Assembly (NCBI GenBank): GCA_022709105.1
Contig: JAKIXL010000007.1
Coordinates: forward strand, 1-6,493
Source: Thermoplasmatota archaeon
GTDB lineage: Archaea; Thermoplasmatota; Thermoplasmata; Methanomassiliicoccales; Methanomassiliicoccaceae
Direction: 5' to 3'
DNA length: 6,493 bases
The notes beneath the pieces were generated by a model. The model saw only the letters and a program-made list of their open reading frames with translations. It made no database searches and was not told the DNA's origin. A program made the position numbers and the translations under genes. Positions 4,921 through 6,493 of this stretch are shown in pieces. Position 1 is the first letter of the stretch. The number at the start of each line of letters is the position of its first letter.

Positions 4921-6330
4921 ATGGCCTCCAATTTTGAAGATCTCCAAGTCATCGAACCTGTCTTGAAAGCGATTCGCAGGATGGGATGGACAGAGCCGAC
5001 GCCGGTGCAGGAAGGGACCATACCCCTCCTCATGGACGGAAAGGATGTGATAGCTCAGGCCCAGACAGGAACGGGGAAGACCGCTGCGTTCGGAATACCG
5101 ATCATCCAGAACATCGAGCCGGGTCGATATCCGGAAGCCCTAGTGCTCTGCCCCACCCGGGAGCTGGCAGTGCAGGTCTCGGAGGAGATCAAGCGTCTAA
5201 GCGCCAATCTGGACGTCGCGGTCCTGGCCATCTATGGCGGGGCGGGGATGGAGCCACAGCTCGAGGCTCTCAACAGGGGCGTGGACATCGTGGTAGGGAC
5301 TCCAGGGAGGGTCATCGACCACATCCACCGCGGCACTTTGGTATTGAAGGAGATCAGGTTCCTGGTACTTGATGAGGCCGACCGCATGCTGGACATGGGG
5401 TTCATAGAGGACATATCGTTCATAATCTCCAAGGTGCCAAAGGACCGTCAGACCATGCTATTCTCTGCCACCATGCCCGCTGAGATAAGGAAACTGGCAG
5501 AGGAGCATATGAGGTCGCCTCAGACGGTCTCGGTATCCGAGGACGAGCTGGTCCTGCCAAACACCAAGCAGATGTACTTCACGGTCGGGAGAAAGAACAA
5601 GATCTGGGCCTTGTGCCGGGTACTGGACAAGGAAAGGCCCAAGGCCATCGTGTTCGCTCAGACCAAACATATGGTGGACATCATAGAGAGGCGCCTGACC
5701 TCATATGGGTACCCGACGGCGGCCATCCACGGCGATCTGACCCAGGCCCGAAGGGAGAAGGTGCTTAACGACTTCCGTTCCGGCAAGATCAAAGTGCTGA
5801 TCGCCACGGACGTCGCCGCACGGGGGTTGGACATCGAGGGCGTGAACTACGTCATCAACTACGATATACCAGATTCGCCCGACACCTACGTCCACCGCAT
5901 AGGGAGGACGGGACGGGCAGGTAAGGAGGGCAAGGCCATCACCTTCGTCTCCAACGATGAGATGCATCTCCTGGAAGCCATCCAGTCGTTCACCGATGTC
6001 AAGCTGAAACAGGTCGAGGTGCCCCAAGTGAAGGGCCAAGAGACGGTGCGCGAGGTGCTGGACTTCGACGAGATGTCCGATATCTTCGGAATGGTCAAGT
6101 TCGAGCTGAGCATCGGCTCCTCGGACGGGATCAACAAGGTCGATCTCGCGGACCTCGTCGCTCGCACGGCAAGGGTCAACGAGATCGTCATCGGCCATAT
6201 TGAGATCGGACCGTCCAGGTCAACAGTGGAGATCCACAAGGACGTGGGCCTTAAGGTCCTAAGGGCTCTGCGTCAAGCATCTTACAAGGGGAAGCGGCTG
6301 ACCGTGACGCCCAAGGCCAAGAAGCGCTGA
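4921..6330 (+). CDS. DEAD-box RNA helicase with C-terminal DbpA-type RNA-binding domain
   Basis: This ATP-dependent RNA helicase remodels structured RNA, probably in ribosome assembly or cold adaptation. The 469-residue product has all core motifs in order: Phe5 and Q motif GWTEPTPVQ (22-30), motif I AQTGTGKT (47-54), Ia PTRELA (78-83), Ib TPGR (127-130), II DEAD (151-154), III SAT (182-184), IV IVFAQT (243-248), V ATDVAARGLD (295-304) and VI HRIGRTGR (325-332). After a short linker, residues from about 391 to 464 resemble the DbpA RNA-binding domain (an RRM-like fold), with the characteristic IGSSDGINKVDLADL start and KGKRLTV end. The tail is basic (PKAKKR). The DbpA-type domain is best known from bacterial DbpA and CsdA/DeaD, where it binds structured rRNA; the long arginine/glycine tail of some DeaD proteins is absent. 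ATG 4921 has GAGGT 11 bases upstream. The gene converges on the last gene with a 10-base gap. Confidence 0.96.
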   Translation: MASNFEDLQVIEPVLKAIRRMGWTEPTPVQEGTIPLLMDGKDVIAQAQTGTGKTAAFGIPIIQNIEPGRYPEALVLCPTRELAVQVSEEIKRLSANLDVAVLAIYGGAGMEPQLEALNRGVDIVVGTPGRVIDHIHRGTLVLKEIRFLVLDEADRMLDMGFIEDISFIISKVPKDRQTMLFSATMPAEIRKLAEEHMRSPQTVSVSEDELVLPNTKQMYFTVGRKNKIWALCRVLDKERPKAIVFAQTKHMVDIIERRLTSYGYPTAAIHGDLTQARREKVLNDFRSGKIKVLIATDVAARGLDIEGVNYVINYDIPDSPDTYVHRIGRTGRAGKEGKAITFVSNDEMHLLEAIQSFTDVKLKQVEVPQVKGQETVREVLDFDEMSDIFGMVKFELSIGSSDGINKVDLADLVARTARVNEIVIGHIEIGPSRSTVEIHKDVGLKVLRALRQASYKGKRLTVTPKAKKR

Positions 6331-6340
6331 GGCCGTTGGT

Positions 6341-6493
6341 TCAGCGCCATTTAGAATAGCGGTCCAGAAGAGAGCAGACGTCGTCGGCGGCTATCTTGTC
6401 GATCGTCCCTAGAGCCTCGATCTCCCGGATATATTCCTTGGTCTCCTTCACCGAGACCCGGGAGGCCTTCGCGATGACGTTGGCAACGATGGT
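6341..6493 (-). CDS. Unidentified protein, C-terminal end (cut by window), helix-turn-helix-like
   Basis: Fifty codons are visible, from the right edge to a TGA at 6343-6341. The peptide includes VIAKASRVSVKETKEYIREI and ALGTIDKI, then an acidic helix and the end LLDRYSKWR. The pattern of small residues, Ser/Thr and a closing Gly-x-Ile is like the helix-turn-helix part of a winged-helix domain, so a DNA-binding or regulatory protein is possible, but I do not recognise the family. Codon choice (gene-like third-position GC, ATA, CGG) and the 10-base gap to the convergent helicase gene support it being real. No other complete gene could occupy this stretch. Confidence 0.65.
   Translation of the reverse strand, partial: TIVANVIAKASRVSVKETKEYIREIEALGTIDKIAADDVCSLLDRYSKWR

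Noticed and set aside
1..6493. Search for CRISPR arrays, tRNAs, rRNAs, insertion sequences, toxin-antitoxin or phage-defence genes
   Set aside because: No regularly spaced repeats, T-arm signatures, transposase motifs or defence-gene motifs were seen on either strand.

Overview
The window looks like chromosomal DNA from a GC-rich archaeon, most likely a euryarchaeal methanogen-type lineage. The grounds are frequent AGG (Arg) and ATA (Ile) codons, archaeal-style TATA boxes about 26 bases before several starts, few strong Shine-Dalgarno sites, and a gene set (HypA/HypD hydrogenase maturation, DUF1638, ferritin-like protein, DUF998) common in methanogens. Methanomassiliicoccales/Thermoplasmatota would fit, but this placement is inference. 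I see no CRISPR array, tRNA, rRNA, insertion sequence or prophage.

Layout, left to right. (1) 2-274 (+): the C-terminal part of endonuclease III (nth), cut by the window edge. (2) 271-567 (-): a small cysteine-rich, probably zinc-binding protein of unknown function; its stop and the nth stop share one CTAG. (3) 674-2120 (+): hypA and hypD, overlapping by 14 bases, divergent from the small zinc protein. (4) 2115-2705 (-): a six-helix DUF998 membrane protein, convergent with hypD, with an inverted repeat around its probable TATA box. (5) 2748-3300: about 550 bases with no convincing gene but many inverted repeats, including a nested set at 3100-3180, and a 10-base repeat present three times. 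(6) 3369-3797 (+): a bacterioferritin-like diiron protein with its own promoter and ribosome binding site. (7) 3881-4507 (+): a DUF1638 protein. (8) 4508-4920: a second gene-free stretch. (9) 4921-6330 (+): a DEAD-box RNA helicase with a C-terminal DbpA-type RNA-binding domain. (10) 6341-6493 (-): the C-terminal end of an unidentified protein with a helix-turn-helix-like pattern, cut by the right edge.

HypA (nickel delivery) and HypD (assembly of the Fe(CN)2CO group) serve the same pathway, [NiFe]-hydrogenase maturation; their partners HypB, C, E and F are not in the window. The other genes are housekeeping (DNA repair, RNA remodelling), iron storage or oxidative protection, and proteins of unknown role, mostly single transcription units. 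I found no clear new multi-gene system. The items most worth a second look are the nested inverted repeats upstream of the ferritin gene, the shifted iron-sulfur ligand in endonuclease III, the operator-like repeat at the DUF998 promoter, the small zinc protein and the DUF1638 protein.
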